From the NCBI GenBank assembly GCA_964017185.1, contig OZ024880.1, forward strand, positions 40,266,329 to 40,330,328: DNA of 64,000 nucleotides. Direction: 5' to 3'. The notes under the pieces were generated by a model that ran no database searches, had not been told where the DNA came from, and saw only the letters and a program-made list of their open reading frames with translations. Numbering within the stretch: the stretch's first letter is position 1; every line of letters starts with the position of its first letter. This document shows positions 24,310 through 36,137 of the stretch, piece after piece. The stretch is from Rugalucina vietnamica (taxonomy: Eukaryota; Mollusca; Bivalvia; Lucinida; Lucinidae). The translations under genes and the position numbers were made by a program.

Positions 24310-24972
24310 AAGTTATGAACCACTGCAGCAGATGAGGGTGAGGTTATGGCTCGGTAAAACCGAATTAAGCCCCCAGTAATTTTATATTACTGATCGTTCC
24401 AAGGCGATACTTCTGTTGTGGTTCTAATTGTTTTGTGTTTTGGAGTCGTACATAAGGTTCAAACAGGTTCGTGGTGAATCTCTAACTAGTAAATGAATCA
24501 ACATGGACAAACAAATCGATAATGATAATCACAATGATGAATCAAAAACGAGGAAGCTGCCCGACGATGGAGATCCCTGGGCGCCGAATAACTTACTGAA
24601 ATCCAGAGCTAAAGAAAAACACCAGTTGAATCCCGGTGGACAAAGCAACAGACAAGAAGCTCCGGCCACAACCAACTAAAATGAATAGCTTTAAGTCGGG
24701 TCCATCAAAGAGTCTGATACCCGACCCACCGGCGTGCAATTAAAGAAGGCAGCGTAGTTATTAACCATGATTGGGTTAAAAACTTAGCATGTAGACTGCA
24801 GTTCGGGTAACTGAGTGGCATATTGGGAAATGGCTACTCACTCGGCTTACAATATGTTTTCTTGGTATAAGTACCTAAGTACCATTTTAGTTTTTCCTAC
24901 CCCTCAATTCGTGGAGTGGGAATTTCTTTCTGATTGCGCCATTTCCTGATCATTGCCTACTTGTATTTTTTC
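24310..24972 (+). mobile_element. LINE 3' tail with internal inverted block
   Basis: Tail sequence in + orientation (24310-24470, 24801-24972) is interrupted by about 330 bp (24471-24800) of the element's upstream part in reverse orientation. The junction reads ggagtcg then tacataaggttcaaacag, the complement of sequence that normally follows. The same rearrangement is present in copy 2 at 48095-48775. Confidence 0.7.
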
Positions 24973-26263
24973 TTCTTCTACCGTACGCTTGCGATGAGAT
25001 ATATCTTTTCTTGCTTGGAGCACAATTGTTTATTCGAGATGACAGGCCTTGTTTACATCTCAGGCATCTGTAATTCATTTATGTTATTTGTATTAAACGA
25101 AATAAACAGTTTTGCTGAAAAATCATGTATTAAAATGAGATGAAGTCGGAAATTGGCACCACATCAAGTCCTGAAACGTCATGTCTGCTACAAAAATATA
25201 TTTAATTCTGAAAACATTTGTGGTAGAACAGTCCATGGCCTCTCGATTCTACCCCTATGCCACTGTGATTCTACCTCAGTGACTATGCCACTGCGCGGAA
25301 TACTCACATGTATTGGAATAAAATGAATCAATGCTGTACAGTTTTTAGATGATGTGTATGATGCCATAAAACTTCATTCTATAAACATAAACAAGAAGCT
25401 TTCAGACACGTTGCAAATGGTTCCTTGTTTTACTTTTATACTTTAACTGCTCTATCTCTTTAATGGTGATGGTACTGTTCATAAATCTAATATAATAAAT
25501 TGACTCGTCATCCTAAATGCAGTCTCAGTGGGCATGTGTAGCTCGAAAAGATAATAACCTTTAATAAACGCGATCATCATGTCTCAGATTAATGTCTTTG
25601 TCTGGCAATTACGGAAAGACAATTCCATTTGACGGCGGTGCGGACAATTAATGGTCATGTCGGTTTGATGATTATGATGGTCACGCGAGAGCTTGGGTTG
25701 TCGATGTTCGATAGTATTCTTCCACCCCTCCCTCTCCTACAAAACCTCTGTACACTCGCGGTCTGCATCCCGGAAGGTTTACAGGCAGGGTGTTCGAATG
25801 ATGAACAAAAGGAGTTGTTCTCATTACTTGGAATACAATAGTCTCGCCATTTCAGGAAGTGTTCGTAGTCCGCATTATTTTTCTTTTCGCGAAAACGGAC
25901 ATCAGTCCCAAATATCGACTTTCATGACCAACAGTTTTACAGTTATCTGAAGTGAAACATCATCATCAAATATTGTTAATAAGTTAATCAATTTAAGTCG
26001 ATCATATGTTTCGGGTTTCTATTTTATATAATACAGCATCTGTTCCTAAGTTTGGTCATGTGTCGAGATAATGGTGGCCATCTTCGTCGTTGCACTTTTG
26101 TTCTAGCTGAGAATGTCACAGAGTGAGGGAATATGCATTTTGGCCTGTGGGAAATTGTTTACCGTTGTGGCACCTGACATGGTACGAGGTCACTCCAGGC
26201 ACAACGCGAACTGTTCACTCGGAAATATATGGAACTTGACATATCGATTATGCTGCTGTCGGA
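24973..26263. other. Non-repetitive intergenic DNA
   Basis: Shared with copy 2 (about 48.78-52.76 kb, with two large insertions there). Short frames at 25.6-25.95 kb are kept in both copies only because the copies are similar; no domain is recognised. Confidence 0.5.
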
Positions 26264-26465
26264 ATGGCTGCATTTCTGAGGCTTTATTCACACTTCTTGG
26301 TGTTAGCTTGGTTACTATACTGTACTGGAAAATTCGGCCTGTCATTCAGTATTGTTGATCACAAGATTATCAGAGATCATAGTCAAGTGTTAAAAGAGAA
26401 TCACATGATGCTAAACCCCTATGTAATTTACACATCGTCTTTCGATACCTTAAGCAAAGTGCAAG
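26264..26465 (+). CDS. Candidate signal-peptide exon (segmental copy 1)
   Basis: An ATG opens a frame whose first ~22 residues look like a secretion signal: MAAFLRLYSHFLVLAWLLYC, with a hydrophobic core and a cleavage-like CTG. At 26466 a possible donor (gcaag followed by gtttaa) would end the exon in phase 1, the phase needed by the Ig exon at 41428. No cDNA support is visible. All six base differences from the copy at 52762 change amino acids, so coding constraint is not shown. It could be chance. Confidence 0.25.
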
Positions 26466-26481
26466 GTTTAAATGTTTGCTT

Positions 26482-26735
26482 GGCGGCCCCCGTGGTCGAG
26501 CGGTTAAGAGAGCTGTTTCTTAATCACTTGATCATCTCACCGCAGTGTCTGATGTGGGTTCGAGCCCCGCTCTGGCCACATGTGAGACAAGCCAAGTTCT
26601 GCTTGCGGGTATGCCAGGTGGTTTTTCTCGGGGCTCTCCCGTTTTCGCCCTACCTACTGATTGGCCCGTCTCATATGAGCTGACATAATCTTGAAAGGGA
26701 CGTAAAACTGAACTAAAAAATAAAATAAAATAAAT
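26482..26735 (+). mobile_element. tRNA-derived SINE with A-rich tail
   Basis: tRNA-like head ggcggcccccgtggtcgagc with A box tggtcgagcgg and B box gggttcgagcccc. Body has ggtttttctcggggctctcc and gggacgtaaaactgaact, then an aaataaaataaaat tail. ttgctt-like sequence lies on both sides. The head resembles a long-variable-arm tRNA (Leu/Ser type). Confidence 0.82.
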
Positions 26736-27283
26736 TGTTGCTTGTGTTCACGTGACTGACTTTAGTATTTTTAATATGTTATGTTTTGCTATCTGGACTG
26801 AAGTACGTATTTCTGCATGCTTTAAGCTTGATAAAATGATAATGAAAACAAGCAAAGGGGTGACAATGGTATTGCAAGTTTTGTAAATGTACAAAGGATG
26901 TGTCAATCAGACATGTCAAGGGTATCGTGCAATTTTAATTCCATATCAGACCACATCTTGTTGATCTATTTTGTCACATCTAGATTAAGCTAAAATGATC
27001 ATAATAATTTTCATTCTTGAGGTGTGGTTGTAGCATACCATATACCCGGGACAGTCACAATATCGAAGACAAGATGGTTCTGCAACTTGAATTAGCCATT
27101 TAGTGGGTGCTTAACAGACAGTGTCGGATATGTAGTCTAGATTTTTATAATTTCATTAATTCTGTGACATTAATGATATTTATTAGCTGGTACTTTTGAA
27201 TGGGTGCTCACTGCGCTGTGTAAAAAGATATGTGCTTTCTATTTATGTTCCATCATCGATTTTTTTATTTTGCTATTAATCTT

Positions 27284-27289
27284 TATTTC

Positions 27290-27326
<37 letters not shown>

Positions 27327-27327
27327 T
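27284..27327. repeat. (ATT)n microsatellite
   Basis: Run of attattatt followed by T-rich sequence. Missing at the counterpart (about 54133), where the sequence passes directly from gtgcttt to agtatttt. Confidence 0.85.
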
Positions 27328-27775
27328 TTTTTAAGTATTTTAGCAACATTGCATTTAGGGGTGGTAAACATGGGAAATAGCTCCAAAAAGAAGTAATGAA
27401 ATTTTGTTAAAATGGCAATTAAGAGATCGCTCCAAAGGTTGGAATAAAGAAGACATGTGTTTTTTTGTGTGAAGATTTTGGAAGTGTGAATAAAACAGGA
27501 AAAATATCGCAATGTTGTTCCATGTAAAGCTTATCTCTTGGTGCATACGGCGCAAAAATTGTAGAAACCGAATTGATTTGCGCTATATTCACTTTGTGAA
27601 AGCACCAAATCATGTTAGAATCGGTAATAAAAACTTAGGGCAATACTTTCGGCTTCAACCGTCATTTTGGGTCGTGATCATAGACAAGTTATCTTTGAAT
27701 GGAACAGCATTGCGACAATCATCCTTCTTATATTTTGAGATATCCTTGACGATTCGAAGTTAGCATGTGTATATA

Positions 27776-28734
27776 CGAGGGTTGGGATTTAAGTTCGTAG
27801 ACTTTTGCCACTGATTTTATATTACGACTTTTATCAAATATTTGATGCATTATTATAAAGAAACAAAGACTCCTTGTTTCGTGTTTAAAATATTTTTTTA
27901 AGAAATCTTGCGCAGTGCACATTAAAATGGTCTTCATAGCAACCTAGGTTTTGCTACCCGGGGCACGTCATATTTTGAACAATTCTGAAGCTGCAAGACA
28001 TTGTAGAACATACCAATTATTACCATATTATAGACCAAAATTTGAGCTCAATCAATTTGGGGCATCGTAGTATCTTGGCAGTATCTCTATTTAAGTTTTC
28101 AAGCAGTATGTGAATGAATTATTTTGTTTTTGGAGAAAATGTACAGAGAGTCATGACTGAAAAATGGCTTTAACATGCTTTGTCAAAACAAGACCAATGA
28201 TACTGTCTTATGTTTGTTTAGCAAAAATGCCCACAAAACATTCAAAATGATAGCGATTTGAGGAACAGCGGTAGAACAGATAATGCAGTGGTATCCTACA
28301 ATTGATCTGTAATCGCAATGGCCAACATTCTTATTTTAAAACACGGATATGCATAATACACATAAAATAGAGTGTAACAGCTATTTCTGATGTTCGCAGT
28401 ATTTCAGCAATAATTATAAACAAATCCCTGAAGAAAATTTTGCCGAAAACTAAGGTTAGGGCATGTTGTTTGGTTCAAAAAAGACGTTTTAATGTCGATA
28501 TTTACTGAAATTTGACGTACTTTCGACGTCAAAGTTTCCACGGCGCGCCCCGAGTGATGGAGGGTCATTGTTTTTAATTCATTGCCGTGCTGAAACCATA
28601 ATGTGTAGAACTAAGCTTAATGTCTCATATGATAGGTAAAAGAATGTATTTTTAGATGATATAATTTTTATTTCTATAACACAGACATCTGAACTTTTAT
28701 AAAGAAAGTCTACGAACTTAAATCCCAACCCACG
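27776..28734. mobile_element. Mariner-type MITE, second copy
   Basis: Same ends (cgagggttgggatttaagtt...aatcccaacccacg) and same internal cccggggcacgtc / gcgccccg pair as the element at 7002. It is flanked by TA, and the orthologous place in segmental copy 2 (about 54565) has no element. Confidence 0.82.
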
Positions 28735-28809
28735 TATATTTGTATCATTTCGTAAATATTGTTTGTGTTTTACCTGAGTACCATATGTCAGATAAGTGCT
28801 CGCACTTAA

Positions 28810-29523
28810 GGATTTGTCAACATTGACATGAGTGGGTGGTGTATGTTAAACAGACATCTACTGTTTATTTTAATCTGTCAATCAAACGATGATGTGCATT
28901 TATTGCTAATAGACGTCACAGATCCAATGAATGACTCAATATAGTTATTCTTTTAAAATTTTAAATAGCTTGGTTTAGAATTGGAAATGTAACTAGTTTT
29001 CGTGGGACCCATTTCCTGGAAAATGGAATGCATTTGAATAAAAATAAAACAAAGCCTACATGTCTAGGATACATAATCTGCAAAATTAAGGATTATTTTG
29101 GGGTCATGGAAATGTATTTCTCTGGGAAAAATTAGTGTAAACATGTTTATCTGGAAAATTATCAAAATGGGTAACTTGGGGCGGCTCGTGTGCGCTTATT
29201 GTTTGCTGAAAGATGACATGCCTTTTGTTTCAGGTTCTTGTATGATTGACGTCAATGACAACATCAAAAAATCTGGCTTATTTTTTTCAAAAAGCTAAGA
29301 AAAATGGGTCCCACGATTTCAACCCGGAAGTAACTGAAAAATGACTCACTTGCTCTGAGCTGACAACTCATTTCACAATCATTTATACACAAATCCATGT
29401 ATATGCAACATATTCAACATGATGAAGCATGCTTAAGAATGTAACATTGTTGACAAAAATAGACAATGCTTTTTATACAGGTAAATTTTCAAACATGTAT
29501 ATACAGTGACTGCACATAAGTCC
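28810..29523. mobile_element. TTAA-flanked element with a nested MITE
   Basis: TTAA at 28806-28809 and 29524-29527. Short inverted ends ggatttgtc / ggacttatg on the complement, plus subterminal tttgtcaaca repeats. The 714 bp are missing from copy 2, where cactaaatatg (about 54651) marks the empty site. TTAA suggests piggyBac- or Kolobok-like mobilisation. A second element lies inside at 29000-29315. Confidence 0.65.
29000..29315. mobile_element. Small MITE with 15-bp perfect TIRs
   Basis: TCGTGGGACCCATTT at the left and its exact complement at the right, 316 bp apart end to end, flanked by TTT. No gene: the open frame inside is chance. Confidence 0.6.
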
Positions 29524-29558
29524 TTAATATGTTATCCTCTTTAAATAAAGAGACATCA

Positions 29559-30020
29559 TTTTTGATTCATCAAGGTGATTATCATGACTTTTTCGTTTGC
29601 CCTTGATGATTCTTTGAATAGTTAGAGATTCACCACGAGGACAAAACAACTAACTAAATGTTGTGAACCACTACAGAAGATGAGGGTGACGTTAGGCGCC
29701 TGTAAAACCGGTTTTAACCCCCCAGTAATTCTATATTACTGATCGTTCCAATGCGATACTTCTGTTGTGGTTCTAATTATTTTGTGTTTTGGAGTTGAAT
29801 TTTTGTGCTATTTGAGCCTTATGTACGTTTTCATATTTTTAGTAAAATCGTAGGTAATTGAGTGGCCGCCTATTGGGGAATAGCTCCTCACTCGGCTTAC
29901 GATATGTTTTCTTGGTATAAGTACCTAAGTGTCATTTTAGCTTTTTCCCACCCCTCGGTTTATGATGTGGGAATTTTTCTCTGATTGCGCCATTTCCTGA
30001 TCATTGCCTACTTGTACTTT
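29559..30020 (+). mobile_element. LINE 3' tail with (TTA)n end
   Basis: From tttgattcatcaaggtgatt to cctacttgtactttt, followed directly by (TTA)n at 30021-30060. The 3' end next to a simple repeat is typical of non-LTR insertions. Shared with copy 2 at 54689. Confidence 0.75.
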
Positions 30021-30028
30021 TATTATTA

Positions 30029-30060
<32 letters not shown>
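30021..30060. repeat. (TTA)n tract at LINE 3' end
   Basis: attattatcattattatt run immediately after the LINE tail; counterpart at 55145-55191. Confidence 0.85.
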
Positions 30061-30062
<2 letters not shown>

Positions 30063-31290
30063 ATACGTTGAATGTATTCACAAAAGGTAAGGACACCTAT
30101 TTCTGGTTACCTTTGGAACAATCTCGAAATTATCATTGGAACAAATTTACACTACCTCTATTGGAGCTCGTTCCCATGTTTACCTCCCATAAATACAGAT
30201 TCGGAACTACCATGGGTCGATGTGTATTGTATAGGCTGTAAAAGTATGGTCATGACTGTCAAGTAACTCTGCTCCCTTTTCCAAACGCATTGAAAAGTTG
30301 GAAATTAAGAAACCATAACGAAGTAAGTCTTTAAGTCAGTCATGCACTTCTAGGCTTCCAATAAGAGATGCTCATGCGGCAGTCAAGACTGTAATTATAT
30401 AGTTAATAAGCTCCACTAATAACGCTCGACTCTCTTTAATATCAGCATTAAAGGTCGGGAAATAATTGTTTTTGACTTCCAATGAGCATGCCGATTACTA
30501 CTTTTCTGAACGTAAAATATTTTGTAATTGACTGTACAGTACAGGCTGCAGCCTATTTTGCCAGATCCCGCTCATGTGTAGAGACCACCGCAGTTACTCA
30601 CTGGTTCACACAAATGCAGCCGGGCTCGATGTGAATTTCAACTGCCCGTGCTATCATGATTATTGTTGCGCATACCAAGATAAAATTTGACGTTTCAAAT
30701 GCTTACGTGACGCACATTTGGTCCAGCATTCTGGTGCCAAAGGTGTGTTATTCCCGTTCCTTTGTGCGTTTAGCTGAAACATGAAATAAAGGTTATATGA
30801 CCAGCTAAAGCTGTTGGCAAAGGGCTAAATTCAACATGTGTGTTGCTCATTCTATTATATGTTCAAGACACTAAACCGTCAGATTTCTCTTAACCAAGTA
30901 TCAAGCTGCAGATTCCGATGTGGGTAAGTAAAAGTAAAATGGAAATTGACTTGAATCATTATCATGCTAATGGTTTGAACACTAAAAAATCAGCAAGTAA
31001 AAAACTGGTCGACACAAAGTACAGCTAATGTAAAACAGCTTGTCCTTAGACGAACGACTCTGTCAATTAAACAAATCCAGGTCAGACTTTGATATAATGA
31101 TCTAATAAGATTAATATACAAACTAGAGATAATCTTATTAGAATGATTTGTATTGTTATTATTGTATTATGTTGTCATCCTTTTACCTTAAAGGATCATT
31201 GTGTGCATTAACGACTCGTAAGTTGTGTGCAACGTGCAAGGTTAAATATGCATTTACATATTTATAATCGTTGTCATCGACGTAAATATA
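30061..31290. other. Non-coding end of segmental copy 1
   Basis: Matches 55.19-56.93 kb; no gene or known repeat seen beyond the microsatellite edge. Confidence 0.5.
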
Positions 31291-31790
31291 CTTAAATTTG
31301 GATCAAGTGATTGCAATTCTTCTATTTCTGTTCAGAATTTCTTCATTTACATTTCTTCGATCGTCAATCACCTAAAGTATTTCGTTCAACGCGATAAAGA
31401 TGTTTAAAGGAATGGATTCGGAACCGCATAAGACGCCGAATGTATACGTAAAATACCATCATAAATTCATTCCTGGTACAAGAGAATGCATATCGGGTTT
31501 GTTACGCAAAATATTCGTGTTCAAAGTTGGGAAACCTTCGTTTTTTCCTGCATCTGAGTGAATCGCCATCTTTATCGGGTATGGTTACCGGTTTATCGAT
31601 AATTACACGGTGAATGCGGTAACCAGTATAAAGCTGTGACGTCACTCACTCACTTTCTCTTTTCAATTGCAAGACGTTCAAATATTCTCGCGATAATTTC
31701 GTTATTTTATTTTGTATTTGTGGATATTTTCTGCGTTAAACTTGATAGAAGTATTTATGTGATAATATCGGAGAATAATATTTACCGAAG

Positions 31791-31892
31791 ATGCCTCAGT
31801 GCCAGGCGATTAACTGTAAAAACAAGCCACAGAAAGGACGTTATAGTTTTTTTCCAGATACCTGTCGTCGGCTTTTCGCTTCAAAATCGTAG
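31791..31892 (+). pseudogene. Start of a THAP-type zinc-finger protein (fragment)
   Basis: An ATG opens MPQCQAINCKNKPQKG followed by RYSFF, then a stop after 33 codons. The Met-Pro start, the C-x4-C pair (Cys4, Cys9) and the Ser-Phe-Phe are the N-terminal signature of THAP DNA-binding domains. The second half (Trp, C-x2-H, AVPTIF-like end) is not present. It may be a first exon ending at a weak donor (gtaggt, about 31890) or a remnant of a transposase gene. Sitting inside TIRs favours the second. THAP domains occur in P-element and some other transposases as well as in host regulators. Confidence 0.5.
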
Positions 31893-32032
31893 GTGTCGAC
31901 ATTTTCACTAGTTCTTATTAATAATCCAGTATGAACGGAATGGAATTACTGTTACATGTATCTACGCACGGTAGTTTTTATTCCGAATTTTGGCATTTCA
32001 CATACAATTCGTCAAAGAATCGCGCACAATAG

Positions 32033-32082
<50 letters not shown>
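32033..32082. repeat. Poly(A) tract, about 50 bases
   Basis: Uninterrupted A run inside the TIR element; a shorter T run follows at about 32152-32171. Length may be inexact because of sequencing. Confidence 0.9.
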
Positions 32083-32084
<2 letters not shown>

Positions 32085-32396
32085 AATTCGCAAGTTTTTC
32101 ATCCATTTTATTCCAAAACGGAATCGGTAAACCCTCCAGGGGTCATCACACTTTTTTTTTTTTTTTTTTTTACATAATTTGATTAATTTGCTTCAGTTAT
32201 ATATACTATTTTATTAAATCTATAATCGGAGATGAACCGCCCATCACTAATTGATCTTTAATGCGCATGCATTTCTAATTTGTTTGCCATCAATCCAGAA
32301 AAGATTTTCATTCATGCGGATAATTATTTTTAGCATGTGACACGGTAAACACGCCTCAAACGGTCAGCTGACCTGTCAACAATGACTGCAATTAAA

Positions 32397-32540
32397 GTTG
32401 TTTACATAAAGACACGCGCCATCAAAAGATGCGACCGCTTTTCTTTAAATCGTTTGTTCGCCCTTATAAGTTGTTTACAAAAGGACAACGCGCCATCAAA
32501 AGATGCGACCGCCATTCTTTAAATCGTTTGATCGCTATTA
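32397..32540. repeat. Duplicated ~73-bp block
   Basis: gttgtttac...cgcgccatcaaaagatgcgaccgc...tctttaaatcgtttg occurs twice, from 32397 and from 32470. Confidence 0.85.
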
Positions 32541-33235
32541 TATGTATGAAAGATTATCGACTACCTAACTATCGTTACATAATTTTAATTGGATTTACAT
32601 CATAAAGGTGTGAAATACACTCGGATGGATGTCTCTAAGATGCTTTTTTGGTTCATAGACAACGAAACAGGTAAATATTGGGACGTATCGCGGCAAAAAC
32701 AACTTGCGCCCCGGGAATCACCACTGGGGAAACCATGTGTCTGAGCCCAGATTTACTCGTCCCGGGACGCCGGGTCCTGCGTCCGCGAGATCCTGTGACA
32801 GATGACATTTTTTTTTTTCTGTTTTTATTTCTTTTTTTACTCTTACCCTAATCTGCGAATTTTATCGATAAAATGAAGTGGAGTACGATCGCTTCTAAAT
32901 GGCTCTAATCCGAAAGTGAGTGAGTGACGTCACAGGTAAACAAATATGGCGACAACCTTCGCGATTCGAGACGCATTTTAGCGTAATTTTCAATCGATGA
33001 TTGTATACTTATTATGGGGTAAATCGTTGGAATTTGATTTGTAACACGTACTATAACAACTAAATGAATATGTGCAGGGCTAAATATGCGTTTCCGAATC
33101 GATTCCTTTTATAGCCAAAAACAGCCAAACTTCTCCAGCAGGACTATCAATGTCATACCTCGAAATTTGTTTTCTAAATTTTATTGCAAACACTTTGATG
33201 AATTAAAGTGTTTTGGTACCCTTAACTGATAATCA

Positions 33236-33639
33236 TGGTGGTTATCATAATTTATTTGTTTGTCTTTGATGATTCATTGACTAATATTTACCACGAGAAC
33301 TGGGTATCTTACTTGAATGTTGTGAACCACTGCAGAAGCTGAGGGTGCCGTTAGTTTTAAACCCCAGCAATTTTATATTACTGATCGTTCGAGGGCGATA
33401 CTTCTGCTCTAGCTTTACTTGTTTTGAGTTTCGCTAGCGATTTTTGTGCTGTTTGCGCCTTGTGTTCGATTCCATATAATCTAGTTTTTAGTCCGGGTGA
33501 ACTAGCTGCTCACTTGGCGTACGATATGTTCTCTTTGTATGAGTACCTGATTCTCAATGCAGGATTTTCCCACCTCGGCTTTTTTGAGTGTGAATTTCTT
33601 TCTGATTGCAGAATTTCCTGATCATTGCTTACTTTTATC
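33236..33639 (+). mobile_element. LINE 3' tail fragment
   Basis: Recurrent tail from ggttatcataatttatttg to cattgcttacttttatc, with a deletion after gttagttttaaacccc. Outside the segmental duplication. Confidence 0.65.
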
Positions 33640-34861
33640 TTTGCAAAGATATCAGATCAACTCTAGCAACATCATCTCCAACAACTAAGCCATTGACAAC
33701 AGAACAAACTCAATTAATCCGTAGCAACAAACATAGTGAAATTTTATATTAAGATATGCTGTATGTCCTCATGGGATTCCTGTGCTTTTAGCTTGATTTA
33801 AACATTATTTTGAGATGCATGTAATGTTGCAAACAGCACAGGTAATAATTTCAATTTGTTCCATCCACTGTCACTTAAAACCTACTTTTTCTTTTGGGTA
33901 GAAATAAGATATAAAACATTAGTGAATTAATATGCTGGGACCGACAATTGTTTTCGATCTCACGAGCGCAATATATACTGTTTAGACCTATCATATTTTC
34001 CGATTATACAGGATATGAATGTTTGGTTTCTGCAGGAGACCAAATGAAATATATCGCCTACGTTAAGGGACCGACTGCCTGTTAGGACTAATTTTGATTG
34101 ACCTTAAAACTTTGCTTGTTGTTTAAACAAAAAAGGTCAACATAATCTCGTACTCACAAGAACGTTGAATCGAAGCATGTCAGTCTATATTAAAGAAGTG
34201 AACTTGGATGTTCTTTAGCAAGCCGTAGCAATTCTGTAGTCAACAGAACTATCTGATTATATTCAATTCCTCTTAATCTGATGAATTGATGCGTCTCAGT
34301 CAATATAAAAACTGATTTATGCGATCTCTTAGTCTGATATTCGTGATTATATTCTAGTGATCTAACAATTGTCATTTTCTTTAATCAGTTTTCTGTTCTC
34401 ATTGAATTATAATCAGGCAAGTGTGTTTCTATGTAGTCAGCTAGGCTTTCGTTAAGTGCCATTTAGGACCGGGATAGTGTATGTTTGAGTTTAATATGCG
34501 ACTCTCAACATAATTCTTGCGAACCATAACATTTAAAATAAAATATATCGCTTATGCATAAGATGTCCGATTAAGTTTGCGCTTGGCGGCCATAATGAAT
34601 GTATGCTTTGGCACATATGCTTAATGGTTTAAATTAATCTCATAACCATTTGATAATTATGTATTTACTTCTTTGTTATCATATCTGTTCTGGTATTAAC
34701 CCAATTTAAGGTCAAAACTAAATCTGGTTGAATTTAAAGTGATTGCACCTACTAAATCTAACCTATTTAGACTTCTTCTGTACTTTTTACATTAGTTAAA
34801 TTGTATGAGGTCAATTCTTGCATACTGATGCTATCCTAGAAGGGAGAGCGACAAAATACCT
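33640..34861. other. No recognisable feature
   Basis: AT-rich DNA between the LINE tail and the second segment. No exon or repeat family identified. Confidence 0.5.
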
Positions 34862-36137
34862 TGGATTCTGTAGCACGCATTCTTGCATGTAAAGTCTGTC
34901 AATGTCAATTGCTTTAATGGACCCCTGTATCATAAGAGCTGACACTCTTTGTTTGCAAACATTTCCTGTGGCTGTTTTGAGTATTTTAAAACAGATTACT
35001 CCTAATCAATTGACAGATCACCTTTAAACTTCAATCAAACAGATAATTTTAAAATTAAATGAATGGTACAGGCCTAAAACAGAAAGGAAAAAAATGTGTT
35101 GCAACTACACAATGTACAATGATAGTTACAGCGTTTAGAGAAGAGCTACATCACAATTGATCGACGCATGTGTTTTAAATACAATCTTAAGTGTTTCCTT
35201 CAGCTGAATTAAGGTCACTCGAACTATATTTGTAGAGTTTATGGTTGTACAGTTCTAAAATGTGACTGTCCAGTCTTGCATAACCCCCTCCCATCGAAGA
35301 CAGGTTTACTTAGAAAGTGTCTTACATCATATATACAGAATTTGTCTGAATGGTGACAATGCTAAGGTTTCATTGTTTGACTCAGTATTCTAATATACCA
35401 AAGAAATGTGAATGCAACATTTTAAAGACTCTCTTGCTCAATTGAATGTTTGCTGGATAAATACAGAACATTTGAATGACCAGATGCCCTTGTGTGCAGC
35501 TCGAAAGGAAGAATGTGTGGTCGTTGCATTTTGGTTTTACGACCCTTCCACAGTTCCCATCTCATATTGAGTGTATTCGTTTATCTTAAATCGTTATACG
35601 TGGTCCTGGGCAATGGACCCCAATCCGGCCGAGTCAGTTCGTTTATCGGCTGATAACTGTTCTGCAGGAACCAGTGGTTGGGGATGAATATAGATACGAG
35701 GACGCCCATTCGATGCCTCTTCAGTCCAGGATGATATTTCTACCGAGAGAGTTACCATACCTTCGTTTACCGAAGAAATAGCAATATTATACAACGACTG
35801 AATTTTCATGATGCAGACTTTTCAAGCAAAACATATTGCTATTGTGATCGGAGCGCTTGCAATGCAGCGAAGAGCGACGAGTTCCATGGTATAATGATTA
35901 AATGTTAAATGCATGCTGCAAAACAATTAATGTAACATAAGTTATTGCAATCAGCACAAGCATAACATATTTGTTGCACATTTAAACGATATAAGAATTT
36001 TTATGATAATATGTGCATCACTATATATTCTCTGTACTTATACAGTTTTACCATCACCAATATGATAAAATGAAATAAAACTGAGATCCTTTGTAACACG
36101 TTACAGACGTATAGGTTATAACTTGAATGTTATGCGA

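Larger units (their letters stand above)
8200..31290. repeat. Segmental duplication, copy 1
   Basis: From about 8.2 to 31.29 kb the sequence matches about 34.86-56.93 kb in the same orientation and order, with small differences and many insertions unique to one side. Anchors: 9.45-9.6/35.87-36.0 kb; 13.47-14.3/37.77-38.65 kb; 15.66-17.1/39.12-40.55 kb; the Ig exons; 23.26-26.9/47.09-53.8 kb; 30.07-31.29/55.2-56.93 kb. The left edge is blurred because it lies in the ~1-kb tandem units. The segment 10.15-13.46 kb has no counterpart in copy 2. Confidence 0.85.
31408..33107. mobile_element. 1.7-kb TIR element with THAP-like exon
   Basis: Ends AGGAATGGATTCGGAACCGC and, on the complement of the right end, AGGAATCGATTCGGAAACGC. 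Flanks are TTAA at the left and TTTA at the right. A second inverted pair, tgtgacgtcactcactcact (31635) and its complement (ending 32934), contains a TGACGTCA palindrome. The interior carries a THAP-like coding start, a duplicated ~73-bp block, poly(A) and poly(T). Family (Kolobok-, P-like or other) not settled. Confidence 0.65.

Noticed and set aside
31956..32177. 73-codon frame with a poly-Lys run
   Set aside because: The lysines come from the poly(A) tract and the Phe run from poly(T).
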